Notes: generated by a model from the sequence alone, not told the origin. A stretch of DNA of 64,000 nt from Erinaceus europaeus (GCF_950295315.1 NC_080171.1:110890378-110954377); one strand, 5' to 3'. Shown: positions 36,540 to 48,047, counted from the first letter of the stretch. Numbers and translations are program-made.

Positions 36540-37170
36540 TTATTATTGGATAAAAACAGAGACAAATTGAGAGGAGAAGGGAGAGCAGGAAAGAGATAGA
36601 GAGACACCTGCAGCACTGTTTCACCACTCATGAAGCTTTCCCCTTGCAAGTGGGGACCAGGGGCTTGCTGGGCTAGCGTGGGGTTGCCTCTTCCCCGGCG
36701 CATACTCTCTGGGTTGGAGAGAACTCCATGGGAGCCAGCCTGCTACTCACTCAGTGACGTGGGAGAGATGACTCATGAACTCGTGGCGGAGTGGCAATGC
36801 AATGTCTTTATTGATCAGAGAGCCAACACTTTTAAATGGTAGACTCAGAAGTGGCAAGTCAGAAAGAAAGGGAAGGGGGTGGAGAAAGGCAAAAGTGGAC
36901 TGAAAAGGTAGGAACTTCCTTAGCAACTGTTGCAAGGGTTTTAACTGGTAGAATTAATGCTACCCGGCAGGCAGGGGGGTCTCGAGGTAGAAAGAAGATA
37001 GATCAAAGGAATGGAATGGGTGGGGGTCTCTCAGGCAAAACAATGATTATGTAGGTAGGCCATATTATCAGGAATGCAGGGTGCTTTGTGAGGCTCCTCA
37101 CAATTACCTGACAAGGGCTTGAACCCAGGTTCTTACACACTCTAATGTGTGTACTTAACCACGTGGCCCC
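36540..37170 (-). mobile_element. SINE-a split by an LTR
   Basis: Left part 36540-36667 (tattggataaaaacagagac, gagacacctgcagcactgtt, caagtggggaccaggggctt); right part 37115-37170 (gggcttgaacccaggttctt to ccacgtggcccc). Joining the parts across one copy of gggcttg gives a continuous SINE. Confidence 0.93.
36668..37114 (-). mobile_element. Solo LTR of an endogenous retrovirus
   Basis: Sits between gggcttg repeats (36661-36667, 37115-37121). On the minus strand it starts close to TGTCAGG and ends GCTAGCCCA, the usual TG...CA, with an AATAAA signal (tttatt on + at about 36806) in the expected place. No internal viral gene is present, so it is a recombined solo LTR, not a provirus. A relative lies at 61601-62286. 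Confidence 0.82.
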
Positions 37171-37174
37171 CAAT

Positions 37175-38490
37175 GAAATTTATTCTCTAGGGCTTATGGA
37201 TATATACATATATATCCACTTTTTCATTCATTTGGCACAGTTACACATAAGTAATCTTAAAGGGCAGGGATAGAGAATTTAGGTATCATCCTTGTGATAT
37301 AAATATTAATATAATCTTAATCCAACTAGTTTATTGTATATAACCTATAAAATATAAATTAATAACCTGCAATTAAAATGGAAAATATGCAACAGATACA
37401 TAAAATAATTATACTGGTAGTGACATATTGCTACACAACCTTATTATTAGTAGGGAATCCCTTGCTACTTCAACAATAACCGTTTGATAAATGCACGCCA
37501 CTAAATGAGAATCAGAGTCCAGAAAAGTCCGTGAGCTTTCTTCCTTCTATTTGTTTTACTCTCTCTGGGAAATTACTCTTTAATTTAAGGACTAGATTTA
37601 TGTTGAAAGCTGTTAAAAAAAACTCTTGGTTTTGAAGCAGTTGTCTGATCACAATTTCTCTCACATGGGGCACAGGCAAAGTAAGAACAGAGGAATTGTT
37701 TGGTTCTAGATGTCTCTTCATTTTGCTGTGACAGTTTAGCTAGACCCTTAGTGCACATGTGCCCACTCTTCACCCTTGCTTGCTAGTAGTGCACTCCTCC
37801 CCACAGATGGTCTGTGGGGAGCCCTGCAGACCTTGCACTCAGCTTCAGTGCTGACTAAGACAATGAATGTGCACATTGAGATGAATTACGATAATATCAG
37901 TGTCTTCAGTTTGACAACAGAAACCGTGCAACCAGAAAGCACGCAGAAGGTTAAGAAGCAGGAACTCTACTCAAGATGGGCCATCTTTGACAGTGACTGC
38001 TTAACCACATGTGCTGTCTCAGTTTAAATTTATCAAAACCAACTCAAATTAAAACAGCAGCCACTTTTAAGTACTGTGTGGAGTTACGTGTTACTTGTGA
38101 TTTCCAAACAACCATTTCTCCTGTTGCAGAAAGTCTTATCTGGTTGTATGGTTTTAGACAGGTAAGCCTTGGCTTAAATTGCTGAACCCAGTGATTACTT
38201 TCATTATGCTGTGGCTGCCTTCAAGATTCAAGTTTGCAGAGAGAATTTAAACGCTGCTTTGTTGGAATAGGGAAGAGGTCTGGTAGGAGGAATGTAGGAG
38301 TCTGATAGCACTGTGGAGTATTCAGGATATGCAGATAATCTGAGTTGATTGCTCCACACTGCAAACCATGACAGAGGAGCATGCTGGTGGTGCTGAGTGT
38401 TCCGAAATGAATGGATAGCCACAGAAGTCTTTAGAATATTTTAACAATATTTTCATCAGTGTGTAATAATGCATTTTTCAAAAGTTAAAA
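37175..38490. other. Unique intronic sequence
   Basis: No repeat family recognised. An 83-codon open frame at 37776-38027 has no known motif or splice context and is not called. Confidence 0.5.
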
Positions 38491-38494
38491 AGTT

Positions 38495-38608
38495 AGAGGC
38501 TTAGGCGATAGCCTAATGGTTATGGAAAAGACTCTTATGCCTGTGGCTCTGAGGTCCCAGGCTCAATCTCCAGTACCACCATAAACCATAGCTGAGTAGT
38601 GCTCTGGT
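38495..38608 (+). mobile_element. SINE-d
   Basis: gaggcttaggcgatagccta, gactcttatgcctgtggctc, ggtcccaggctcaatctcca, gctgagtagtgctctgg; its 3' end runs straight into the GGAA array. Confidence 0.82.
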
Positions 38609-38825
38609 GAGGAAAAAAGGAAGGAAGGAAGGAAGGAAGGAAGGAAGGAAGGAAGGAAGGAAGGAAGGAAGGAAGGAAGGGAGAAAGGGAGAAAGGGAGA
38701 AAGGGAAAGAGAAGGAGAAAGAGAAAGAAAGACAAAGGAAGGAAGGAAGGAAGGAAAAGAAAGGATTGAAGGGAAAGAGAGCAGTGAAAGAGAGGGAGGG
38801 AGAAAAGAGAAAAGAAAAAAGAGGA
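38609..38825. repeat. (GGAA)n and purine tract
   Basis: About 17 GGAA units (38616-38680), then GGGAGAAA-type and GAAA-type units, about 215 bp of nearly pure purine. Confidence 0.97.
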
Positions 38826-38849
38826 AGTGCTTTGGCAATTCTCCCCCCT

Positions 38850-39075
38850 CCTTATTGGGGGATTAACAGTTTATAGTCAATAGTAAAATACAGTAGTTTG
38901 TACATGTGCAACATTTCTCAGTTTTCCACATAATAATTCAACCACCTCTAGGTCCTCTTCTGCACCATATTCCAGGACCTGAACCTTCTTATCCCCCAGT
39001 CCAGAGTCTTTTACTTTGGTGTAACCCAGTCTAAGTTCTGCTTTATGTCTTCTTGTTTTTCAACTTATTTTACTA
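38850..39075 (-). mobile_element. L1 3' UTR fragment
   Basis: gggggattaacagtttatag, caatagtaaaatacagtagt, cagagtcttttactttggtg and cttcttgtttttcaactta; the same blocks appear in the L1 copies at 7371 and 44541. Confidence 0.78.
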
Positions 39076-39690
39076 CTATTATTATTAGTGACTTAATAAT
39101 GATCGACAAGAGGGGTTCAATTTCCCACCACCAGAGTTTTGGCAATTCTTTGTTATAAAAAGTCCATTTTACTTGAGCCCGACAGCTAACATGCAGGTGG
39201 GCTAAAAAGTATAATCTGGGAAGCTGATATCAGAATTAAGAATAAAACTAGAAAGCTGGATCAGGGCAGAGAGTAGCTCCCAAATATAGGGAAAGTATAT
39301 AAATACCGTTAACGGTAAACCCCATTGATCTGACCCCAGGACCCACGTCTGTTCATATTTAGCACAGGAGCCTGTGTAAACCTCTGCATCCCTGTCAGTC
39401 TGAGCTCACAGTCATGGTCAAAGCTAGGAACATTCTAGGCTGCACTCATTTCATGGCCAGGCCTCATCAAGTGGCAGAGTATGTTGACCCAGCCTCCCTT
39501 TGGAGAATGGCACAGTCCCTACCATTGTTGTTCTACATCGAGGGCAGGGTCTGTTAGTGACCAGGAGGGCCATCGTTAAAGTGTGTGAATCTCTTGCCCC
39601 TTTTGAGCTTTTGTAGTCTTTAACTGACATGGTTGGACTTAGAGTGACTGAGGGATGTGACATCGGAAATAGGAGAGGAGGATATCTAGG
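39076..39690 (-). mobile_element. U element copy
   Basis: tgacttaataatgatcgaca, ggggttcaatttcccaccac, gaaagctggatcagggcaga, gcacaggagcctgtgtaaac, gagaatggcacagtccctac. Collinear with 34297-35190 but with an internal deletion. Confidence 0.72.
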
Positions 39691-40024
39691 TCTAAGTAGA
39701 AACACTGATTAAATACTTTATAATGTCTACTTTTAGGTCTCTCTACTTGCTCGCTGCTCTTATTGAGTCACTGAAAACTATTGCACACTTTTACTTTAAG
39801 CTATTTATTTTTCCCTGACTTAATGGATACATGTGCATATGTGCCCTTCTTCTGGGCCCTGGTCTATATCCAGGTTTTGTAACTTTGTTAGGAAGTGCGC
39901 CACCCAAAATGGAACTAAGGAGATCTAGGAACTAGGAAAGGTCTCACAGTTTTCACATTTAAGTATTTAAATTTGTTTTTAATGGGTAAAACATGGGCAT
40001 ACCTGTTACTCTAGCAGTAAGTGG

Positions 40025-40215
40025 GATTTTTTTTTCTATTGTTGGGAGTTCATTTCTCCAGACAAACTTTACTCAGATAGAGAAGGAGAGATGCTGCAGG
40101 ACTGAACTGTCCTTCAGTGCAATGTGACTCCCACATGGTGTACTGGGAACTTGAACCTGGGTCACTTGCCTGGTGACACAGGCACCCTCCCAGCTAAGCT
40201 ATCTTGTCAGCTCCA
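40025..40215 (-). mobile_element. Old SINE-like element
   Basis: gagaaggagagatgctgcag, gggaacttgaacctgggtca and a terminal ctaagctatcttgtcagctc. Confidence 0.5.
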
Positions 40216-41645
40216 AATGGACTGTTAAGAAAGATTTCTACAAGAAATATTAATAAAAGCTGTGTCATGAAGATCATTTGTTATCAGCTTAATTTGTTCA
40301 ATGAAAAAAAATGTCAAGAATTTTTCCCCTTCTCTTAATTGTTAATTTTAAAAAGAGTTTTCTGAATTTTTCTGTCATATAAATCACATAGCACTCAAGC
40401 TTATGTATTTCAGGTGAGTTCTCTTGGGTTTAGACAGATAAAATTTTCTTCTCAGCTCTTCTTGGTGTGTGTGTGTATTCACTGCTTTATAAGATGTTTT
40501 AAAAGCCTCAGGGAGTAGAAAGTATTACAACACTTTAAACAGTGGTCACAAAGTAAAGATAAATATTTTTATGGCTTTATATGGTTGTGACATGACCTGT
40601 TATGAGGCCATAAACACACCATGTTTACTCACGTCAGCACCTTACTTTGACCCTGAAATTTCTTTGTGAGAGCAAAATGTTGTGAAGTTTGTAGGTATCT
40701 ATGCCAGATGTTAAGGAAAGAGCTAGCCTCAAGACTTCTTCTGACAGCATTCCACTAAAGTCAGTTGCAGTGGAATTATAAACCATAGCAAACATTGTGC
40801 TGTGTTGTTTCCTCTACAGTTCAAGGGGGAATCCTTAAGTGAGGCTATTTATAAAAGGGTTTTAGAAATAATTAAGAAGACAGACTTCTAGAAGTACATC
40901 TAATTATTGCAATAAACGCTCTTGATCTAGCATCTGAAGTATATATTACCATTCCTCCTGCCTTTTATTATTGTGGCTTCTTTCTTTATGAGGTCATCAG
41001 AGAGGGATAAAAGATAAAGGCTAAAGCAGAAGTAAACAAAACAAAACGAAAAAAAAGCAAAAGCAAAACTTGTTATTTACTACCTTATAAATATTATTAA
41101 AACCCCAAACCATAAGTTATATTTAGTTATTCACTTACTGCATTATAATTGCTTGCAAAATGTCAAAGGTTTGCTTTAAATTAATGCATGTAAACAGAAC
41201 AAAAGAAAAGTAACATCTGTGTTTGGTTTATTTTAGACTTCCAGTTTAGGACTTTGGTCTGGGAGAAGGGCCACAGTCTCCTCATAGCATTAGAGGTCTG
41301 TCTGCCTGTGAGACAGTAGGGAATACAAAAAAAAAACTGGGGAGGCAGGATCAACAACTAATTTGAGAATTCACATGTCTTGCCATTTTCTGATAAAACA
41401 AACAAGCAAAAACCATGCTAAACTATATTTAAGCTGTTGCGGACATAGAGGTAGCTACTTTAAGAAGCATATTCTCACTTTCCTGCATGCCTCTCAATTC
41501 ATACCAAATGATCTTGCATCTGCCGATCCCAACCTAATCAATGCAATGTACCACCTCAGCATGCTTCGCCTCAGACTGTGTCCAGAGATGTCACACGTGG
41601 AATGTCATACTCGGGTGAGACCTTTGCTTTCATAGGATTCTCGTA
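40216..41645. other. Unique intronic sequence
   Basis: No repeat or exon recognised; TG run near 40465. Confidence 0.5.
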
Positions 41646-41647
41646 AC

Positions 41648-41727
41648 AAAAAGGAAGGAAGGAAGGAAGGAAGGAAGGAAGGAAGGAAGGAAGGAAGGAA
41701 GGAAGGAAGGAAGGAAGGGAGGGAGAA

Positions 41728-41787
<60 letters not shown>

Positions 41788-41790
41788 AAA
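41648..41790. repeat. (GGAA)n(GAAA)n microsatellite
   Basis: About 17 GGAA units (to ~41720), a short GGGA bridge, then about 15 GAAA units. Confidence 0.97.
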
Positions 41791-42605
41791 GGATATTCTT
41801 CAAAGACTGTAGTTTAAGGAAAACATCTTCCTGGTACTTGCTCAAAGTAACAGATTAAATGGTGGAAAACTTTGAGTAGGTTTGACATTTCAAGCATATT
41901 TCCATTCTATCCAAATAATCTATAAACCTGAAAGCATTTTATTAGATGTTACTACTCCCCGTAGTGACTGTTAATTGCCTACCTATTTCCATTTTCCCTG
42001 AGGAACGAAGTGCCAATTATATTCTCCATGGTAGGACATCAGCTGCTTAGTAGGTGACTTTTTCTAGTTTCCTGCAACTACACACAACTGAATTCTAATC
42101 AAAGAGATAGAAGCACAGGTTGGCTAGGATGTACTCAGTAACTGAAAACATCATCATCCTCTTACCTCCCTGCCCCCTTCTCTTCCTTCCTGCTGCCTGG
42201 TTTAGAAAAAAAAAAGATTCAAGGTGGTAGCAGTATTTTTGGATCTTTAGGTAACTTGGAGGATTGAAGATGTAATCTGAGGATAAGAAAAATAAATTAA
42301 ATGAAGTAAAAGGAGGAACTTGGATCTATAGGGCAACCATTTATGATCTTAATGCAGACTTGAGAGAACCTATCTCAGAATTCTATGGTTGGCTTCTAAG
42401 GTCTCAAGTAAGCTGTTAGGTAAGAGCAGACAAATTGCAAGTCTTTTTAAAGGAGCTGGACTTAATAAAATGAACACTTAAAAAAATCTACCATCTGGTA
42501 GCATTACATAGCTAATTCCTGACTCTCCGAAGCACACTCTCCATGCTCTTAAATTAATGTCTGTTCTCTGTACTTATCACATATTAGTTATGGTACTCAC
42601 AAAGA
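41791..42605. other. Unique intronic sequence
   Basis: Nothing recognised. Confidence 0.5.
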
Positions 42606-42621
42606 TTAAAAATACTGGTTA

Positions 42622-42772
42622 TGTGGTCCGGGAGGTGGCACAGTGGTAAAGCTTTGGACTCTCAAGCATGACGTCCTGAGTTTGATCCCCGGCAGCACAT
42701 GTGCCAGAGTGATGTCTGGTTCTTTCTCTCTCCTTCTATCTTTCTCATAAATAAATAAAATCTTTTTTTAAG
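42622..42772 (+). mobile_element. SINE-e with target duplication
   Basis: Identical 12-bp flanks aaatactggtta (42610-42621 and 42773-42784). Head gtccgggaggtggcacagtg, B-box-like gagtttgatccccg, tail ctcataaataaataaaatct. Confidence 0.95.
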
Positions 42773-42917
42773 AAATACTGGTTACTTTTGGAGGATGCTG
42801 AAGAGCTACCTTTTTATTTTAAATAATAGTAATGGAAAAGAATCATTTAAAAGCCACAGTTAACTCAATTACTTATTACTGATAAATCAAAAGCAAATGA
42901 AGTAAGACAGACATCTA

Positions 42918-43145
42918 CAATTTTTAAATTAATTTTTAGTGATTTAATGATTAATAACATTGTAAGATAACAGGGGAGTAACTTCATACAGTGCCCACCA
43001 CTAGAGTTTCCGGTCCATCTCCTCCATTGGAAGCTTCCCTATTCTTTATCCCAAAATTCTTTATGGAGTGCAGAAGGTGGAAGATCTGGCTTCTGTAATT
43101 GCTTCTCCTCTGGATATGAGTGTTGGCAGGTCGATCCATACCCCA
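42918..43145 (-). mobile_element. U element copy
   Basis: ttaatgattaataacattgt, aagataacaggggagtaact, ggagtgcagaaggtggaaga, gcaggtcgatccatacccc. Confidence 0.75.
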
Positions 43146-43777
43146 TCCAGACAAATATCTATTATGACAGTTAGTACCTTGCAGATTTGTGGCATCAGAT
43201 ACAGGGGTCAGTTCCTTCTAGAATTTGAGTGCCAAGACAGATGAGAATGAGATTTGGACATGAATGAACTCAGATTTATTGAGTTGTCCTTCACTGATGT
43301 GCTGTCTCTGACTCCCACCTCCTTCCGATTACTACTGTGACTCTGCCATCCTCCCTTCCTTCACTACCAAACTTCTCATTTGAGAAGTTTACACATGATT
43401 TGCTTATTCTCTTTCCATTCCATACTTAAAACTACATAAAATGGGACATAATTCACACCTGATAGTTTTTTTGCTTTCTGCACACAAACACATGCTCTAG
43501 TGAATTCATTAAGTGTTAAATAATTAGATGATTGGTGTTTAAAAATACTAAATATTACCTGGAAACCATGAGAGAGTTTTATAGAGCAATTTAAGAAATT
43601 ACTTTTTTTCCGATATTTCACTGAAAATCAGTTATTGCTTTTGAGTGAATTCATACTAGATTAATATTCTCAATTAGAATGGTAGATTGCCAGTATCCTA
43701 ATATTCTTCTATCCAACAGATTTAAAAATACAGAAAACTTGAGGCTTTCAGTCTATTTCCCCTGCCATATTGAATAT
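43146..43777. other. Unique intronic sequence
   Basis: Nothing recognised. Confidence 0.5.
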
Positions 43778-44540
43778 TGATTCACAAGACTATAAGTTAA
43801 TAGGAGTATGTATTAACACCATTCCCACCACCAAAGATCTGTGTCCCTACCCCCACTTTCCTAGAGTGGAGCTGAAAATCTACCCACACCCCCTAGTCTT
43901 TTACTTTGGTGCAATACTCCAAACCCAGTCAAATTCTGTTTTGTGTTTCCCTTTCTGTTCTTATTTCTCAACTTCTCTGTCTCTGAGTGGGATCACCCCT
44001 TTCTCTTTCTGGCTTATTTCACTTAATGTAATTCCATCTAGCTCCATCTGTGATGAGGTGAAGAAGGTGAATTCACCATTTTTAATAGCTGAGTAGTATT
44101 CCATTGTATATATAGACCACAACTTACCCAGCCACTTATCTGTTGTTGAACACTTGGGTTATTTCCAGGTTTTGGCTATTACAAATTGTGCTGCTATGAA
44201 CATATCTTTCTGGATGGGTATATTTTTTTCCCTTAGGATACATCCCCAGGAATGGAATTACTGACTCATAGGAAGGTCTGTTTCTGTTCTTGTGAGGGTT
44301 CTACAGACTGCTCTCCAGAGAGGCTGGACCAATTTATATCCCCACCATCAGTGCAGGAGGGTTCCTTTGTCCTCACAGCTTCTCCAGCATTTGTTGCTAC
44401 TGTCATTTTTGATGTATGACATTCTCACAGTGATGAGGTGGTATCTCATTGTTGTTTTTATTTGCATTTCTCTGATAATCAGTAACTTGGAGGAATTCTT
44501 CATATGTCTGTTGGCCTTTTGTATCTCCTCTTCTTTTTAT
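43778..44540 (-). mobile_element. L1 3' end carrying the U-type terminal module
   Basis: Left edge has the U-like module (ttcacaagactataagttaa, cattcccaccaccaaagatc). It is followed directly by L1 3' UTR (cctagtcttttactttggtg) and the reverse strand of ORF2 (gctgagtagtattccattgt, gttgttgaacacttgggtta, cagtgatgaggtggtatctc). The frame is interrupted. Confidence 0.78.
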
Positions 44541-44940
44541 TTCTTTAATGGGAGATTAATGGTTTACAGTTGACAGTAAAATACAGTAGTTTGTATATGC
44601 ATAACATTTCCCAGTTTTCCACAACCCCAGTATACCAACTCCAGTCCAACTTCTGCTTTGTGCTTTCCCTTCTGATCTTGTTTTTCAACTTCTGCCTATG
44701 AGTGAGATCATCCCATATGCATCCTTTTGTTTCTGACTTATCTCACTTAACATGATTTATTCAAGCTCCATCCAAGATGGGATAAAGAAGTCACCATTTT
44801 AAATAGCTGAGTAGTATTCCATTGTGTATAAAGACCACAAATTACTCATCCACTCATCTGTTGTTGGACACCTGGGTTGCCTCCAGGTTTTGGCCATTAC
44901 AAATTGTGCTGCTATGAACTTAAGTCTACACAAATCTTTC
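44541..44940 (-). mobile_element. Second L1 3' end, abutting the first
   Basis: gggagattaatggtttacag, gacagtaaaatacagtagtt, 'gagtgagatcatcccatatg', gctgagtagtattccattgt, ending near 'cacaaatctttc'. Repeats L1 segments already present in the neighbour, so it is a separate insertion. Confidence 0.78.
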
Positions 44941-46355
44941 ACTAAGCCAATATCTTAAAGGTCCTCTGGAATAATAACTTCAACTACTTCTACCCCAATC
45001 ATACAAGAGAATTGTAAGAACTTAATTAACATGTAAGAAGTGCTTAAGAAAGTACTCATAGTGTTATTAAGGTACCTGCCCAGTAAATGTCAGCTAGTGC
45101 TGTCCGTCTTAATACTTGCTAGCCTATCTGCTACTCTGTGCCTGCCCCCAGATGTTGAAAAGTTGCCGGAAATAATCACACTAACTCATCTCATTACTGT
45201 AAATCTCAAATGAGTAATTTACTCTACTCCTACCACATACATTCATACATTTGCTTTTCATGCTCCGAAATTTATGTGTATTCAGAGCTTTTTCTTCATT
45301 TCATCTGTACTTACATTCTCGGTATAGGAAATTCCATTTAAGGTAGATCAAACAAAAAGAAGATACTATGGGACAACTCAGAGGTTGCAAAATAAGGAAG
45401 TTTCACAGTTGGCAAGGTCAGCAGCTTAGCAATATGGCTGCGGCGCCATCTTTAAAGATCGGACCCTTCTTGTTTCCTTCGTGGCCACAGGGTAACTATC
45501 CTTGTTCCAGGTGCCACATGTAACTATGGTGACATCCTAGGAGAAGACCAACTTCCTTTTAGATGTCTGTTTCAGTTTGAAAAATATTGCCTAGGAGATC
45601 CCTGCAGACCGAACCTCAGCAGAGAAAGACAGTGAGTGTCGTTGGGTAGCTGCCAAGAGCTGCGGGCTGCCCCTGCTGCGTGTCTCCTGCCTTGTTTTCA
45701 GTAGCTTCCAAGTGCGGCTGGCACATCTCAGGATCTTACTGACACCTCTGCTCCTTTCGATCTGAAACATTTCCAAAGGTGAACGCACCCACACCCCTGA
45801 CTTTGATAGTAGGTGTTAATAAACATCTTAACTGTGTATCCAGTCATATGCTTAAGTGCTCCAGTTAACATTCGAAAAGGGCATCTCCTCATGTGGCCAG
45901 CATAACGGTGCTGCTGCCCATCTCTGTTCATGCACTCAAGCCAGAAGTCTACACATTTGATCTCCCCTTTCTCCTCACACCTAGTTCACTTGCAATTAGG
46001 GGCATCACTCCAGTTTCAAACCCCTCTCCCAAATCCCTAGAATACTCTGGTTTCATCTGTTCTCATCACGACGCACATCATAACTTCAGTTCTTCCTTGT
46101 TCCTGTGCATTTTTATTGCCCTTGATTTTCCCATTCTTCCTCCAGGATAAAAAGTTTATAAGATTAAAGATGGTCTGGTTTGCCCAAGTTTGTTCAGTAT
46201 CTGGGACAGAGACTGACACATTCTAGATCTCGTCGCCAATAATTCAGTGATTAAGCAAATGGATTTTATTTGTACAAAGTAAAACAAACAATTCCGCTTC
46301 ATCTATTTTTGGAGAAAGGAAAAAACAAACAAACAAAAAAAGTGCAAAAACAGAA
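44941..46355. other. Unique intronic sequence, locally GC-richer
   Basis: No coding exon recognised. A palindromic motif at 45431-45453 is described in the findings. Confidence 0.5.
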
Positions 46356-46359
46356 CTCG

Positions 46360-46587
46360 AGGGGCTGGGTTTTGTTGCAGGCAGCTGAGTGCACACATTA
46401 CCATGCAAGAAGAGATCCAGGTTCAAGTCCCTAGTCTCTAGGTTCGAGTCCCCAATGCCCTCCTGCAGGGAGGAAGCTTCACAAGAAGTGAGCAGTGCCA
46501 CAGGTGTCTCTCTTTGTCTCTCCCTCTCTCCCTCCCCCTCCTCTCTATTTCTATCCTATCAAATAAAAAAGAATTTTTTAAGTTAAA
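46360..46587 (+). mobile_element. SINE-a variant with doubled B box
   Basis: Head gggctgggttttgttgcagg, then two B-box-like blocks: ccaggttcaagtccc (46419-46433) and taggttcgagtcccc (about 46439-46453). Core cctcctgcagggaggaagct, tail ctatcctatcaaataaaa. Confidence 0.82.
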
Positions 46588-46589
46588 AA

Positions 46590-47044
46590 AAACACAAAGT
46601 ACTCACTATGTTATTGTGTCATTCATGATGTTGAGAAAAAGAATTATTTTAAGGCAGCTAGGGAGCATGGCTCAGAGTACAAGGTGACCCCGTTAGCCCT
46701 GTAACTAAAGAGTGCTGGCTGTGCAGAAAAATCACAATAGGTGAAGCATCAAGTCTGTGAAGCGCCACCCTGCACTTCCCCTCATGGCAGTGTAATTCAT
46801 CTCCACATAGATGACCAGCCACTTGGATGGAGTAGATAGAAGAAAGCAATATATATCAGGTGTGTCCAGAAACTTACCTCTTCAGGGTCAAGTGGCAAGT
46901 GAATACTTTTTTTTTCTTTCTGCCTCTGTTGTAGTTTCAAAGTATTCTCCAGTATATATGTGATATGATAGTGTATTAAGACCTGACGTGTTCCAGCAGC
47001 TTTGAAGATCACTGTCTAGGAGAGAGGAAGAGTCTGGCATTCAT
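46590..47044. other. Unique intronic sequence
   Basis: Nothing recognised. Confidence 0.5.
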
Positions 47045-47059
47045 TAAAAGCATCCTGTG

Positions 47060-47391
47060 ATGCTGGCCAGGTTTCCCTGGACTGAAGACCCCACCAATGT
47101 GTCCTGGAGCTCAGCTTCCCCAGAGACCCACCCTACTAGGGAAAGAGAGAGGCAGACTGGGAGTATGGACCAACCAGTCAACGCCCATGATCAGCGGGGA
47201 ACCAATTACAGAAGCCAGACCTTTCACCTTCTGCAACCCACAATGACCCTGGGTCCATGCTCCCAGAGGGATAAAGAATAGGAAAGCTATCAGGGGAGGG
47301 GGTGGGATATGGAGATTGGGTGGTGGGAATTGTGTGGAGTTGTACCCCTCCTACCCTATGGTTTTGTTAATTTATCCTTTCTTAAATAAAA

Positions 47392-47427
<36 letters not shown>
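47060..47427 (+). mobile_element. U element insertion with A-rich tail and target duplication
   Basis: Identical 15-bp flanks taaaagcatcctgtg (47045-47059 and 47428-47442). Landmarks in sense order: caattacagaagccagacct, caccttctgcaacccacaat, ggtccatgctcccagaggga, ggaaagctatcaggggaggg, ttgtacccctcctaccctat, then (AAAT)n. This shows that the family inserts by target-primed reverse transcription. The 5' side is truncated relative to 34297-35190. Confidence 0.9.

Positions 47428-47430
<3 letters not shown>
47383..47430. repeat. (AAAT)n tail repeat
   Basis: About 11 AAAT units forming the tail of the U insertion. Confidence 0.95.
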
Positions 47431-47724
47431 AAGCATCCTGTGGCATGTTGTGCTTTCCAGACTAGTAGAAGGCATCGTTTCCTTGAGCTGTAGGGCTAGT
47501 ACCCTGGGCTTACTGTATTTACACATTTACATGATACTCTTTATACTGGCTACCAGTATAAAGGTGAAAATATAAACTGAGAAGCTCACTCATGGTTTAC
47601 CTGGCTCCTGCAAAAACAAACAACAACAACAAACACCCTTGCATTTCAGCGCTTCTCAGGGACAGTAAACTTAGAGCAAATCTTGACTACTCCCACCCCG
47701 ACACATGCATGCACGCATGCAGTT

Positions 47725-48047
47725 ATTTTTATTTTATTTTATTTTATTTTATTTTATTTTATTTTACCTCCAGGGTTATCACTGGAGTCAGTGCCTACTC
47801 TGCGAATCCACTGCTTCTGTGACCATTTTTTCTTTTTTTTTTTTTTTTTGATAGAACAGAGAAATTGAAAAATTGAGAGGGGAGGGGAAGATAGAGAGGG
47901 GGAGAAACTGTAGACCTGCTTCACTACTTGTGAAGCGACACCCTCCCCCTACAGGTGGGGAGCTGGGAACTCAAACTCGGATCCTTGCGTGGGTCCTTGA
48001 GCTTCTTACTATGTGCACTTAACCCGGTGTGCCACCGCCCGGCTCCC
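47725..48047 (-). mobile_element. SINE-c with (ATTTT)n tail
   Basis: ATTTT pentamers at 47725-47766, cctccagggttatcactgga, gcgaatccactgcttctgtg, T-run, gtagacctgcttcactactt, end gtgccaccgcccggctccc. Confidence 0.9.

Noticed and set aside
37776..38027. 83-aa open frame in non-repetitive sequence
   Set aside because: No recognised motif, no splice-site pair around it and no similarity I can name; expected by chance in 64 kb.
45433..45522. Small open frame from an ATG in a GC-rich spot (begins MAAAPSLKIG)
   Set aside because: About 30 codons, no splice donor support and no CpG-island context; the ATG is better explained as part of the palindromic motif.
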